DNA from: Marivita sp. S6314
Lineage (GTDB): Bacteria > Pseudomonadota > Alphaproteobacteria > Rhodobacterales > Rhodobacteraceae
Direction of reading: 5' to 3'
Assembly (NCBI RefSeq): GCF_023015985.1
Contig: NZ_JALKAO010000002.1
Coordinates: forward strand, 62,001-126,000
DNA length: 64,000 nt
Shown: positions 1 to 8,806 of the stretch, one piece after another
Layout: each line of letters begins with the position of its first letter
How positions within the stretch are numbered: the first letter of the stretch is position 1
Translations under genes and position numbers: made by a program
The notes under the pieces: model-generated
Seen by the model: the letters and a program-made list of their open reading frames with translations, nothing else
Database searches by the model: none
Told to the model about the DNA's origin: nothing

Positions 1-1
1 G

Positions 2-2800
2 GATCTGGTCGGGATTTTTGGATCGAGCCTTCTGAACGGCACGCCATTGTCGTCCGTTCAGACGCTGGACGTACAGTTTGTTGGCGACGACAGCACCTCC
101 TATTTCACACCACGATCTGCCGGAGACTTCTTTATCGGCGTTCAGGATCAGTTCGGCGGTGTCGGCACTTACGCCGTGACGGTGAACGATATCGGGATCC
201 GGGATGATTTTTCGGCGGACATCGAGACAACCGGGTCAATCACGTCTGGCGGAACAGCTGCGGGTCGCATCGACTTTATTCAGGATGAGGACTGGTTCGA
301 GGTCAATCTGGCTGCGAACCGGCTCTATGAAATCGAACTCGTGCCCACCGGTGGCGGCAACGCGCTGGCTGATCCGTTCTTCCGCGGCGTGTATGACAGC
401 GATGGCATCCTGATCCAGAACACGGAAAACGATGATGGCGGTCCGGGCACCAGCAGCGCGCTGCAATTCGTGACCGACGTTCCCGGCACGTTTTATCTTG
501 CCGCTGGCGGCTTCGGAGACACGACAGGGCAATATCGGCTTGAACTGAATGATCTTGGCCCGTTGGATGACGGCCGGTTCGACATCACGATTGAATTCAC
601 CTCTGACGACACGCCGAGCGCGTATGTGAACGCGTTCGAGGATGCGGTCGAACGGTGGGAAGACGTAATAACCGGCGATCTCGATTACGGATTTGTCCAA
701 GGCTACGGGTTTGTCGACGACGTTCTGATCGAAGTGTCGGTGCAGGACATCGAACTTCTGTTTGCCGGGGTGGAACAGACCATCTTTGCCATTTCGAGCG
801 TTCTTGATCAGCGATCGGATGCTCTGATCGGCACCGGCGCGCTTCCGACCTATTCGCGGATCGTGCTGAATTCAGAGGAAATCGGCACCCTTCTCAACCT
901 CGATGAACTTGCGCAGAACACCATCGGTCGGGCGCTTGGGTTCGGCTCGCTTTGGGAAGAATTCGGGTTGGTCCGTGATATTGACGGGATCGCAACCTAC
1001 ACCGGACCGAACGGGCTGCGCGAAATCGAGGAGCTTTCGGACGACCTCAATGGCCAGAACGTTCTTGAAGACGGCGAAGATGGCGCGCTGGCGGCAGAGT
1101 ATTGGAGCGAAGCAAACCTTAACGCAGAGCTTATGACGCCGCGCATTGAATCGCGTCGCCCGGAAGACGGGCCTGCGCAATTCGGCCGTCCGGACAACCC
1201 CATCAGCGCACTGACCATCGCGGCGATGCAGGACCTTGGCTACCAGGTCGACTACGACGAGGCAGACGCGTTCTTTCTGCCGCCCGGCCCTTTGACGCGC
1301 AAAGCCGCAAACATCAATGCGTCTGACCAGCCATCGCAAGAAGCATCCGCCGCCTCCGCGAAACGGGTGGTTGCGGATCTCGCCGACAGCGAAGAGATCC
1401 CGAACGGCGCGGCGCTCATCTATGTCCGACCAAATTCACTATCGGAAAACCCGGCAAGCTTTGCCATCAACAATGGCAATAGCGAGTTGTTGATCGCGAC
1501 AGGGACAAACGCTGTCTTCCTTGAAGGCGTCACGGGCGAAGGCCTAAGCGTCGAACTCAAGGGAACTTTCACCAAGAACAACCCCACATCCGTCAATCAA
1601 TTGTCGGGGACCGTGGACTCGATGGATGTTTACTCATTGACGGGCCTGTTGCTCTTTAGTGTGGACTATTCGCAAAGCCCCGTCCCGGTGGGCCAGGTGA
1701 TGTCGCAATGGCCAAACTATCCGATGGACGGCGAGAACGTGATCATTGTCGACACGTTGGACGGCGCATCCGCCCGGATCAATCCAAACGGTGGATCACC
1801 AGACGCCAGCCGCATCTTCACAGGCGCAAGCGACGACTATGTGCGCGGCGGAGAAACTGCCGAATTCATCAATGGCGGTGCCAACAATGACAGCCTTCAG
1901 GGTGAGGCTGGAAATGACACGTTGATCGGCGAAAGTGGCAACGACGTGCTGGAAGGCGGTCGCGGCAATGACCTTGTCAATGGCGGCGGTGGCACGGATA
2001 CGGCGCAGTTCTCGGGCGCACAATCCTCTTACACGCTGACGCTAAGCCCACAATCCACGGTCATCGCGGACCGTCGGGGCGGCGAGAACGGCACCGACAC
2101 GCTGGCCAATATCGAATTCCTCGACTTCGATACAAACTTTGGCGGCGGCGGAGCCTTCAATCTTCAGATCTTCGGCGGGCCGACCGGTTTGGGCGTGTCG
2201 GAATTCGAAAGCTTCATTGAGCTTTACATCGCGTATTTCAATCGCGCGCCAGATGCCGTGGGTTTGTATTTCTGGGGCACGGCCTTTTCCAAGGGCACCT
2301 CATTGGAGCAGATCGCAACCCAGTTTGTCGGCCAACCTGAAACGCAAGCCGCTTATCCGGCGGGCACGTCTTCGGTCGTGTTTGCAGAGACGGTCTATAA
2401 CAACGTATTGGGCCGCACCCCGGATCAGGCCGGGATCGATTTCTGGGTCAACGCACTGGATACAGGGCGCGTGACGCGGGACCAGTTTATCCTTGATGTG
2501 CTCAGGGGTGCCAAGTCAGATCTGAAACCCGAAGAGGGTCAGGCCTTTGTCGATCAACAACTGGCGGACCGCGCATATCTGGAGAACAAGACCGATCTTG
2601 GGGCCTATTTTGCCGTCCACAAGGGCATGTCCGACACAGACAACGCGGCGGCTGCGATGGCGCTCTTTGACGGCTCACAAGGAAGCATCAACAGCGCGGT
2701 CGCGGCGATTGACACCTTCCATGATGCGGCGCTGAACCCGAATAACGGTGAGTTCCTCATGCCTTTGGTCGGGGTGCTGGACGATCCGTTCGCGGGCTGA
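2..2800 (+). CDS. RTX-type secreted protein with degenerate metalloprotease domain and DUF4214 C-terminus (5' partial)
   Basis: The reading frame is open to the left window edge, so the true N-terminus lies outside; a TTG at 47 is only an internal codon. In order I see a pre-peptidase C-terminal (PPC)-like beta domain (nt ~220-550), a leishmanolysin/matrixin-like region starting around AFEDAVERWEDVITGDL, and a conserved tail PISALTIAAMQDLGY. These are followed by glycine/aspartate-rich RTX nonapeptides (GGANNDSLQGEAGNDTLIG, nt ~1870-2000) and a DUF4214 region with the repeated 'YFNRAPD..GLYFW' and 'LGRTPDQAGIDFW' signatures (nt ~2200-2600). RTX proteins of this kind usually leave the cell by a type I system. 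The zinc-binding HExxH is replaced by NTIGR (nt 917-931) and the third-ligand region HW by YW (nt 1100), so catalysis is not expected. Probable surface or matrix protein. Confidence 0.75.
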   Translation, partial: DLVGIFGSSLLNGTPLSSVQTLDVQFVGDDSTSYFTPRSAGDFFIGVQDQFGGVGTYAVTVNDIGIRDDFSADIETTGSITSGGTAAGRIDFIQDEDWFEVNLAANRLYEIELVPTGGGNALADPFFRGVYDSDGILIQNTENDDGGPGTSSALQFVTDVPGTFYLAAGGFGDTTGQYRLELNDLGPLDDGRFDITIEFTSDDTPSAYVNAFEDAVERWEDVITGDLDYGFVQGYGFVDDVLIEVSVQDIELLFAGVEQTIFAISSVLDQRSDALIGTGALPTYSRIVLNSEEIGTLLNLDELAQNTIGRALGFGSLWEEFGLVRDIDGIATYTGPNGLREIEELSDDLNGQNVLEDGEDGALAAEYWSEANLNAELMTPRIESRRPEDGPAQFGRPDNPISALTIAAMQDLGYQVDYDEADAFFLPPGPLTRKAANINASDQPSQEASAASAKRVVADLADSEEIPNGAALIYVRPNSLSENPASFAINNGNSELLIATGTNAVFLEGVTGEGLSVELKGTFTKNNPTSVNQLSGTVDSMDVYSLTGLLLFSVDYSQSPVPVGQVMSQWPNYPMDGENVIIVDTLDGASARINPNGGSPDASRIFTGASDDYVRGGETAEFINGGANNDSLQGEAGNDTLIGESGNDVLEGGRGNDLVNGGGGTDTAQFSGAQSSYTLTLSPQSTVIADRRGGENGTDTLANIEFLDFDTNFGGGGAFNLQIFGGPTGLGVSEFESFIELYIAYFNRAPDAVGLYFWGTAFSKGTSLEQIATQFVGQPETQAAYPAGTSSVVFAETVYNNVLGRTPDQAGIDFWVNALDTGRVTRDQFILDVLRGAKSDLKPEEGQAFVDQQLADRAYLENKTDLGAYFAVHKGMSDTDNAAAAMALFDGSQGSINSAVAAIDTFHDAALNPNNGEFLMPLVGVLDDPFAG

Positions 2801-2835
2801 CACCACCCGTCATCAGCCCAGAAACACAAACGAAA

Positions 2836-2860
2836 AAGGCATCCCAAAGCGGGATGCCTT
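2836..2860. terminator. Bidirectional terminator hairpin
   Basis: A perfect 10-bp stem AAGGCATCCC / GGGATGCCTT with a 5-nt loop lies between the convergent RTX gene and the OmpA-family gene. Five A residues precede it, which read as a T-run on the minus strand, so it suits the OmpA-side transcript best. Confidence 0.8.
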
Positions 2861-2900
2861 AATCGTTTCGGCGCATTGTCTGCACCGTTTTGCTGTGGCC

Positions 2901-3959
2901 TTAATTCACCGCTGTGAATTCGATCCGACGGTTCCGCGCACGGTTCTCGGCGGTGTCGTTGTCGACGATGGGACGCGTTTCGCCATAGCCAACCGCGCGC
3001 AGACGGTCCGGCGAAATGCCCTTGTCACTCAGCCATTTGCGCACTGATGAGGCCCGACGTTCGCTGATCACCTGATTTTGCTGGTTGCTGCCAATCGAGT
3101 CCGTGTGACCCGCGATTTCAAGCCGGAAACCGGGGCAGCGATTGACAATGTCGTAGATGTTTTCAAGCAACGGAACGCTTTTGTCATCCAGACGTGCACT
3201 GCCGGACGCAAAGAAGATGTTGCCGGTCTTGGACAGGATCTCGAACCGGCCAAGGCAGGCTTCTTCCGACATTTCGCCCTGGGTTTCCAACGCGACCGAA
3301 GCTGGCAGGAGCATCGCTTCGGGCATATCCGGCGGTGTGCCCTGCTGGGCGCGGTCAAACACGAAATTGAAGCTCACCACACCCAAAGGCGTAATGTCGA
3401 CATTTGCGGCTTCCTGAAGCTTCATGCGCCCTTCTTCAAGGTCAAGTTCTTCGAGCGTAAACGCCAGCGGCGTGATCGACGACACAACAACCCGGTCATT
3501 GTCGATCAGGGTCACGGCCACATCAGTGGTTTTTTCAAGTGTCACACCTCGCAGCGTGAAGGTGTAGGACAGATCAATTTCCTTGCGCCGTGTCACGTGC
3601 AGATCTGTCAGCAGTGCTGGATCCAGCTGCGCCGTGATGATGGCTTCGGGGTACTGAAAGGTTTCAAAGAAAAGAAAACGCATCCGCACGTTGCGCAGGT
3701 CCACCTTGGTGTCGACCGAGTCGAGCAAAACCCGGACTTGCGCTTGTCCCTCTTCGGTGATCACGCCCGACAGCGTCGCGAAAGAGCTGGATTCAGCAAT
3801 TTTTGACTTTTTGACTGACAAAAACCTCAATTCAGACGCGTCGGCATCCAAATTCCAGCCATACTCGAACGGGTCGGCGCTTTGTGCAGATGCGGGCGTG
3901 CTGACCCATGGAAGCAAAAAGGCACAGAGGAAAAAAATGTGGATAACTGCAGTTCTCAT
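2901..3959 (-). CDS. YceI-like / OmpA C-terminal fusion protein, periplasmic
   Basis: The ~352-residue protein has an N-terminal signal peptide (hydrophobic core then STPASAQ). A YceI-like lipocalin domain follows (roughly residues 30-215, beta-rich, with 'DVAVTLIDNDRVVVSS'). The C-terminal third is an OmpA/Pal peptidoglycan-binding domain with the hallmark 'AGHTDSIGSNQQNQVISERR' and 'VGYGETRPIVDNDTAENRARNRRIEF'-type segments. ATG at 3959 is preferred over an upstream GTG at 3965 because GAGG sits five bases before the ATG. Likely anchored to peptidoglycan non-covalently. YceI domains bind isoprenoid or lipid ligands in characterised members; the ligand here is unknown. The gene is divergent from the caspase-like gene with about 190 bp between starts. 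Confidence 0.85.
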   Translation of the reverse strand: MRTAVIHIFFLCAFLLPWVSTPASAQSADPFEYGWNLDADASELRFLSVKKSKIAESSSFATLSGVITEEGQAQVRVLLDSVDTKVDLRNVRMRFLFFETFQYPEAIITAQLDPALLTDLHVTRRKEIDLSYTFTLRGVTLEKTTDVAVTLIDNDRVVVSSITPLAFTLEELDLEEGRMKLQEAANVDITPLGVVSFNFVFDRAQQGTPPDMPEAMLLPASVALETQGEMSEEACLGRFEILSKTGNIFFASGSARLDDKSVPLLENIYDIVNRCPGFRLEIAGHTDSIGSNQQNQVISERRASSVRKWLSDKGISPDRLRAVGYGETRPIVDNDTAENRARNRRIEFTAVN

Positions 3960-4153
3960 TGTCACCTCGCTGTTTAAAATACAAGATTAGTCGGTTGACC
4001 GCGCTAAATTCGGATACGGTGATAGTTATTAATAGCAGAAAACTTGCATGGCTGACCATGAAAAGCGATAAAAAAAGATTAGTACTAAAAACACATTTTG
4101 ACGCGCCACGTTCGGCGCGTGTCCGATCTGGTGAAGTTTTAGAGGAGCCGTCC

Positions 4154-5659
4154 GTGTTGGGACCGTTTAAGACGTCGCGTAAATCCTTCTCAATGAGCAC
4201 TTTTTTGTTTCTGGCAATGTCGCTGCTTTGGGTGACGGTCGCCCATGCCCAAGATCGCCTTGCGCTTGTGATTGGCAATTCGAATTACAGTTCGGTGTCG
4301 CCGCTCGACAATCCGACGCGCGATGCGCAGCTTATCGCAACAACGCTTCAAAGCATTGATTTCGAAGTGACCCTGCTGATCGACGCCACACAGGAACAGA
4401 TGAACCGCGCCTTGTCGCAGTTCGGGCGGAGCCTGCGCGAGAAAGGCCCCGATACAACCGGCCTGTTCTATTACGCGGGCCACGGTGTTCAAAGTTTTGG
4501 CAGCAACTACCTGCTGCCGGTCGATGTGTCCTTGCGGGATGCGGCGGACCTTGACCTTGAAGGGGTCGAGGCGCAGTCGGTGTTGCGCCAGATGGCGTCT
4601 GCCCGCAACCGGACAAACTTTGTGATCCTGGATGCCTGTCGGAACAACCCCTTCGAGAATATCGCTGAATTCGATGATCCCGGCCTGGCCGAGATGAAAG
4701 CCCCAACCGGCACTTTCTTGGCCTATGCGACCGCTCCCGGCGCGGTGGCGCTTGATGGAACCGGACAAAACAGCCCGTTCACCACCGCGTTGGCGCAGGA
4801 AATGGTCAAGCCCGGTCTTGCCGTGGAGCAGGTGTTCAAACAGGTGCGGGTGTCGGTTCTGGACAAAACTGCAGGCCAGCAGACACCATGGGACACCTCG
4901 TCCCTGACCAGCAATTTCCAGTTCGTAAACGCGCCCGCAGAAGATCCCGAAGCGCTGGCCGCGCGCCAGCTTTGGGAATCGGTGCAGGCCACCCGTGACC
5001 CGGTCCAGATCATGTTGTTCCTGAGGGGCTACCCCGGGAGCGTGCACGCCAATGAGGCGCGCGAGTTGCTGGCGGCGGTGATCGAGGAAGAGCTGACATC
5101 GCCGGAACCGCAGGCCCCGGCCGCTGTGACCGCGGGCCCCTCTGCCGAGGAACAGCAACTTTTCGAGACCGCGCAATCAAACCCGACGGTCGCAGGCTAC
5201 CAAGCCTATCTGGACAGCTATCCCACCGGGACATTTGCCGAATTCGCCAAACAGGAAATCGCCGCGCTTTCAACAAACACAGGCGCCGATCCGGTAGGTG
5301 AAGGGGTCACCGAAGAGGAAGAAAACATCGAAGTGGCCGCCGTACAGGAACGTGCCGCAGCACCAAATGCCGTCACGTTTGGCGGACCGCTGCAAGCGCC
5401 CGGATCCCCGATTGACGGAGTCTCAATCGCCGACCTGTTTGATATGTCTCCACAATTTCCGCCCATCCCGGAACTGCCGGAGGAACTTTGGAAATCCGCG
5501 ACCTGCGCAAGCTGCCATGAATGGAACCGGGACCGCCTGTGCGAGCAATCCAACAACTACCTGACGCTGAGCGGGCAGAAGTCACTAGAAAAGCCGCATC
5601 CGTTCGACGGCGCGCTCAAGCGCAATCTGCGTCAGTGGGCGGCTGGGGGTTGTCAGTAA
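4154..5659 (+). CDS. Secreted caspase-like (peptidase C14) protein with C-terminal CxxCH motif
   Basis: I start it at GTG 4154, preceded by AGAGGAG at six-base spacing; this gives a good signal peptide (basic n-region, hydrophobic core, VAHAQ). ATG at 4193 is the alternative. Residues ~35-270 are a caspase/metacaspase p20-like fold beginning LALVIGNSNY, with the catalytic His in YAGHG (H110) and Cys in DACRNNPF (C162). A variable Ala/Glu-rich middle follows. The last ~60 residues carry CASCH (C451-C454-H455), a c-type heme-binding pattern, then a further Cys in RDRLCEQ and a terminal GGCQ. As an exported protein it could acquire heme c, but the same cysteines could bind zinc or form disulfides. 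Full-length for bacterial caspase-like proteins (501 aa). Role unknown. Confidence 0.85.
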   Translation: MLGPFKTSRKSFSMSTFLFLAMSLLWVTVAHAQDRLALVIGNSNYSSVSPLDNPTRDAQLIATTLQSIDFEVTLLIDATQEQMNRALSQFGRSLREKGPDTTGLFYYAGHGVQSFGSNYLLPVDVSLRDAADLDLEGVEAQSVLRQMASARNRTNFVILDACRNNPFENIAEFDDPGLAEMKAPTGTFLAYATAPGAVALDGTGQNSPFTTALAQEMVKPGLAVEQVFKQVRVSVLDKTAGQQTPWDTSSLTSNFQFVNAPAEDPEALAARQLWESVQATRDPVQIMLFLRGYPGSVHANEARELLAAVIEEELTSPEPQAPAAVTAGPSAEEQQLFETAQSNPTVAGYQAYLDSYPTGTFAEFAKQEIAALSTNTGADPVGEGVTEEEENIEVAAVQERAAAPNAVTFGGPLQAPGSPIDGVSIADLFDMSPQFPPIPELPEELWKSATCASCHEWNRDRLCEQSNNYLTLSGQKSLEKPHPFDGALKRNLRQWAAGGCQ

Positions 5660-5700
5660 TCTTTAGCTGATGTGACGCTTCGGGCACTTCGCAGGACAGG

Positions 5701-6438
5701 TCAGCACGGCTCGAGCAGACGACCTAAACCCGCTCGCCTCAGGGGCTGCCCCGCAAGCCTGACCAGGTGCCATGCCAGCACCTGATTGCTCGACAAAACC
5801 GGCTTGTTGATGTCCGCCTCTACGGCGCGCAGAACGCGCAAGGTCCTCAGGTTTGTGCAGGACAGGAAGACCGCGTCACAAGACGTCGTGCGCCCGATCT
5901 CAATCGCAGCCGCAGCGACCGAATCTTGCGCGATCCGCACAACCTTGGCCTCGACCGGTTCTTCAAAGCTCGAAAACGCGGGAACGGAAATGCCCGCGTC
6001 TACCAGAACCGCGAACAGCTTTTGCGATACCTCTTCGACATAAGGACTGATCACCGCCAGCCGCGTCACGCCAAGATGCCGACAGGCAGCAATCAGAGCG
6101 CTGACAGGCTCGGTCACATGGGGCGTCTCGACCCCCACTTTGATCAGCTCGGCAATCCTGTCCGGCCCAATTTCCGCACTGGCAGAGGTGCAACCGTACC
6201 CCACTGCCGAAAACGCGGCACCGCGCGGCAGAAGCTGTGCCGCCTCGGTCAAGCGCATTTCCATCGCACGGAGGCTGTTCGATGACACGACGCTGGACGA
6301 TGCCACCCGCGCCACAAGGTATTCCAGCTTGGGCGGCATCAAGACACGAAAGTCGGGTTCTAGCGTTTCATCTGATTGCAGAACAATCATACCAATCTGG
6401 GTGGGTCGATCCGCTTCGAATTCATAAGACAATCGCAT
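5701..6438 (-). CDS. Asp/Glu racemase-superfamily protein (maleate isomerase / arylmalonate decarboxylase / EutA-like)
   Basis: The 245-residue protein has the two-cysteine active-site pattern of this superfamily: C in GYGCTSAS (N-terminal half) and C in FLSCTNLRT (C-terminal half), each in a Thr/Ser-rich loop. These enzymes move a proton or isomerise a double bond with a Cys pair and no cofactor. The start ATG overlaps the stop of the upstream M24 gene by one base (TGATG), so it is the last gene of a three-gene operon. The arrangement recalls eutA in ectoine-utilisation clusters, but eutC and eutE partners and an ectoine transporter are not present here, so the substrate is open. Confidence 0.8.
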   Translation of the reverse strand: MRLSYEFEADRPTQIGMIVLQSDETLEPDFRVLMPPKLEYLVARVASSSVVSSNSLRAMEMRLTEAAQLLPRGAAFSAVGYGCTSASAEIGPDRIAELIKVGVETPHVTEPVSALIAACRHLGVTRLAVISPYVEEVSQKLFAVLVDAGISVPAFSSFEEPVEAKVVRIAQDSVAAAAIEIGRTTSCDAVFLSCTNLRTLRVLRAVEADINKPVLSSNQVLAWHLVRLAGQPLRRAGLGRLLEPC

Positions 6439-7598
6439 CAGATCACACGGATATCCGGGCCTTGCGCGGGTGACAAAAGCGCCGCGCCTTCGGCTTGGAT
6501 GACGATGTTTTCTTCGTGCACCATGATCTTCCCCTCGCGCACCTGCACAGACGGCTCCAACGTCAGAACCATACCCGGTTCCAGCACTGTGTGATCCGTC
6601 GGGATGATCGACGGCCATTCGGTAAGTTGCAGTCCCAGTCCATGCCCCAATCGACCTGCGTCCATCGCCGTGCGCTCTGGGTTAACAATAGCATCCATGG
6701 CGTGAAACAGGTCAGAGATCAAAACACCCGGCTTTGCCATGTCCAAGGCTGCCTGCGTCGCCTCAACCAGCCGCGCATGCGCGGACCGCACATCGTTGCT
6801 GGGTGTCGCGATTGAAAAATTGCGGTCGTAGTCGCAAAAGTAGCCATCCCACACCAACCCGGTGTCCAGCATCAGCACATCACCGGCCGCCAGCGGCGCA
6901 TCGGACGCGGGCGAGATGACATCGGCATATCCCCCCTGCTCTGCCGCACCGGCAAGATAAGGCACCCAATCCGCACCTTCCTCAAGACACACCATCTGGA
7001 ACGACCGAAACACCTGAGACAGCGATGTGCCGGGCATGGCAATCTCAGGCACCCGATCAAAGGCCCGGCCCGCGATGTCGGCGGCGAAACGGATCTTGTC
7101 GATCTCGGCTGCCGATTTGATCATCCGCAAGCGCCGGGTGATCGTCGCATCCCCCACGATTTGACGTTTCGCCAAGCGCGACGTCAGATCCCGCAGATGC
7201 GCAAGCGGCATCCGGGCGTGGCTTTCCATCTGATCGGCAAGCCCGATGCGCCCGCCATCCGGCACGCATGCGCACAGCGTTTCGGCCAGCAGGCCCACCC
7301 CGTCATCGTCATAATCCGGGGCCGCCCATGTCCGGATATCGCGCACCCAGGTCTGCCCCATCAAATGCGCTCCGATGGACGGGATGACGGCGATCGGATC
7401 ACCGGACAATGGCACAACAACAAACCAGGGGCGCGTCGGACTTTCCCAGAACCGCGTCAGAAACCCGGTGTAATACCGGACCTCCGGTTCGGTGGTCAGA
7501 AGCAGGGCCGCAAGGCCTGCGTTTTCCATCATGTGTTGGGCAGACCGGGTCCGGCGCTGGAACTCCTCATCAGGAAATCCACGCATCGGCGGTGTCAC
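6438..7598 (-). CDS. M24-family (Xaa-Pro aminopeptidase/creatinase/ectoine-hydrolase-like) hydrolase
   Basis: 386 residues with a creatinase-type N-terminal domain and a pita-bread C-terminal domain. Likely metal ligands are visible: Asp in LMLDTGLVWDGYFCDYD (two Asp), His in GRLGHGLGLQLTEWP, Glu in LTLEPSV and Glu in MVHEENIVI. The GTG start at 7598 overlaps the upstream stop (GTGA) and has GAGG seven bases before it. The family includes Xaa-Pro peptidases, creatinase, DddP and ectoine hydrolase (DoeA/EutD). The pairing with an EutA-like and a PLP lyase-like protein favours a small-molecule amidohydrolase over a peptidase, but that is inference. Confidence 0.85.
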   Translation of the reverse strand: MTPPMRGFPDEEFQRRTRSAQHMMENAGLAALLLTTEPEVRYYTGFLTRFWESPTRPWFVVVPLSGDPIAVIPSIGAHLMGQTWVRDIRTWAAPDYDDDGVGLLAETLCACVPDGGRIGLADQMESHARMPLAHLRDLTSRLAKRQIVGDATITRRLRMIKSAAEIDKIRFAADIAGRAFDRVPEIAMPGTSLSQVFRSFQMVCLEEGADWVPYLAGAAEQGGYADVISPASDAPLAAGDVLMLDTGLVWDGYFCDYDRNFSIATPSNDVRSAHARLVEATQAALDMAKPGVLISDLFHAMDAIVNPERTAMDAGRLGHGLGLQLTEWPSIIPTDHTVLEPGMVLTLEPSVQVREGKIMVHEENIVIQAEGAALLSPAQGPDIRVI

Positions 7599-8638
7599 GT
7601 GGCAGCCTCGCTCAGGACAACCAGCACTCTTGAGTCACTGGTCAAACCCAGTTGCAGTCCCGATTGCGTCGCGCAGATCAGCCCGGACAGCCCCCCGGCA
7701 CCGGACGGTGTGGTGGGCATATCAAAACGCGCACAGATCTCGCTGCCCGCAGCCCCTTCGTCTTCTGTGATCAGCATGAAGTCATCTGCATCCAGCGCCA
7801 GACCCTTCAGGGCAATCAGCGACGGTTCCTTGCAGTCCAGCCGTCCCATCGCGGAACTTGGCCCTTCGGTGACCTGGGGTGTACCTGCTTGAACCGACGC
7901 AAAAAGCGCCGGGGCCACTTCGGGTTCGACAACGACGATCCGCGGCTCGGACCCCCACGCCTTCCGTGCGTAGGCGGCACAAGATGCGGCCAGCCCACCG
8001 ACTCCGGCTTGCAAGAAGATATGTGTGGGGACATGCGGCATCTGGTCGACCGCTTCCTGCATCAGAACAAGATACCCCTCCATCAGCGTGTGGGGCCGGT
8101 CGAAATACCCGGGCCAGGAACTGTCCGACAGCAAGACCCACCCGTGGTCTTCCGCCGCCCTAGCCGCGCCGGCCATCGCCTCTTCGTAGATCGCGCCGTC
8201 GCGCCGGACCTCTGCCCCGATCCCGCGAAGACGGTCCGCAAAACTTTCGGGAACGGTATCGGCCAGAAACACAACCGCATGTGCGCCGAACGCTTGTGCC
8301 CCTGCAGCGACCGACAAGCCGTGATTGCCCGCACTGGCCGTCACGTAGGTCTGTCCCTTGGCGCGGCCCTGTTCGGCGTCCTGCGCGATGACATAGGCCG
8401 CGCCCAGCGCCTTGAAACTGCCAAGCCCCATGCGTTGCCGTTCGTCTTTGATGTGCAGATGCGCCACCCCGAGATGGGCCGCCAGGGCATCCGCCGTGAC
8501 CAAGGGTGTCGGGGACGCCGCGGGACATCGCTGCAAGAGAGTTGCAGGACGGTCCGCATCAACGCTGGGCTCCGGAACATCGCGCAGAGCCGTTTGCAGG
8601 CTGTCTGGAACGGGTTTGGGTGTCGCAAGAATTTTCAT
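7595..8638 (-). CDS. PLP-dependent ammonia-lyase-like enzyme (diaminopropionate ammonia-lyase / threonine dehydratase fold, EutB-like)
   Basis: 347 residues of the beta-family PLP fold. The Schiff-base lysine lies in GLGSFKALGAAY, after the substrate-side motif HIKDERQRM; ASAGNHGLSVA is the PLP-phosphate/substrate loop; QAGVGGLAAS is the glycine-rich phosphate-binding loop. The 'KDERxRxGLGSFKALG' stretch is characteristic of diaminopropionate ammonia-lyases, though the length is nearer EutB and threonine dehydratases. First gene of the operon; the start ATG is at 8638. Likely reaction: alpha,beta-elimination of ammonia from a (di)amino acid, feeding the other two enzymes. Confidence 0.85.
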   Translation of the reverse strand: MKILATPKPVPDSLQTALRDVPEPSVDADRPATLLQRCPAASPTPLVTADALAAHLGVAHLHIKDERQRMGLGSFKALGAAYVIAQDAEQGRAKGQTYVTASAGNHGLSVAAGAQAFGAHAVVFLADTVPESFADRLRGIGAEVRRDGAIYEEAMAGAARAAEDHGWVLLSDSSWPGYFDRPHTLMEGYLVLMQEAVDQMPHVPTHIFLQAGVGGLAASCAAYARKAWGSEPRIVVVEPEVAPALFASVQAGTPQVTEGPSSAMGRLDCKEPSLIALKGLALDADDFMLITEDEGAAGSEICARFDMPTTPSGAGGLSGLICATQSGLQLGLTSDSRVLVVLSEAAT

Positions 8639-8806
8639 ACGATCTTGTAGCGACTCTCAAAGCGCTTCCAAAGATGGAAACGCGCAATTGGTCAAGAAAC
8701 TTGACGATGCTCAAGCCACCGCGCGCCGCGTATTGCCCGTCGCGGTGTGGTGCCGCGCTTTAATCCCGTGGCACCCAATCCATGTGAAGGCACCGTGAAA
8801 ACCGGA

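Noticed and set aside
47-49. TTG at 47 as the start of the RTX protein gene
   Set aside because: The frame stays open to the window edge and the first visible residues are already mid-domain, so the gene is simply truncated.
3959-4153. Longer N-terminus for the caspase-like protein from TTG 3959
   Set aside because: It would overlap the divergent gene's start and place ~65 residues before the signal peptide; GTG 4154 has a strong ribosome-binding site.
6438-7598. DddP-type DMSP lyase
   Set aside because: The M24 fold is shared, but the length and N-terminal sequence do not fit DddP as I know it, and no DMSP genes are nearby.
5701-8638. Calling this a complete ectoine-utilisation (eutABCDE) operon
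   Set aside because: EutC-like and EutE-like genes and the transporter are absent, and the PLP enzyme's motifs favour diaminopropionate-lyase relatives.
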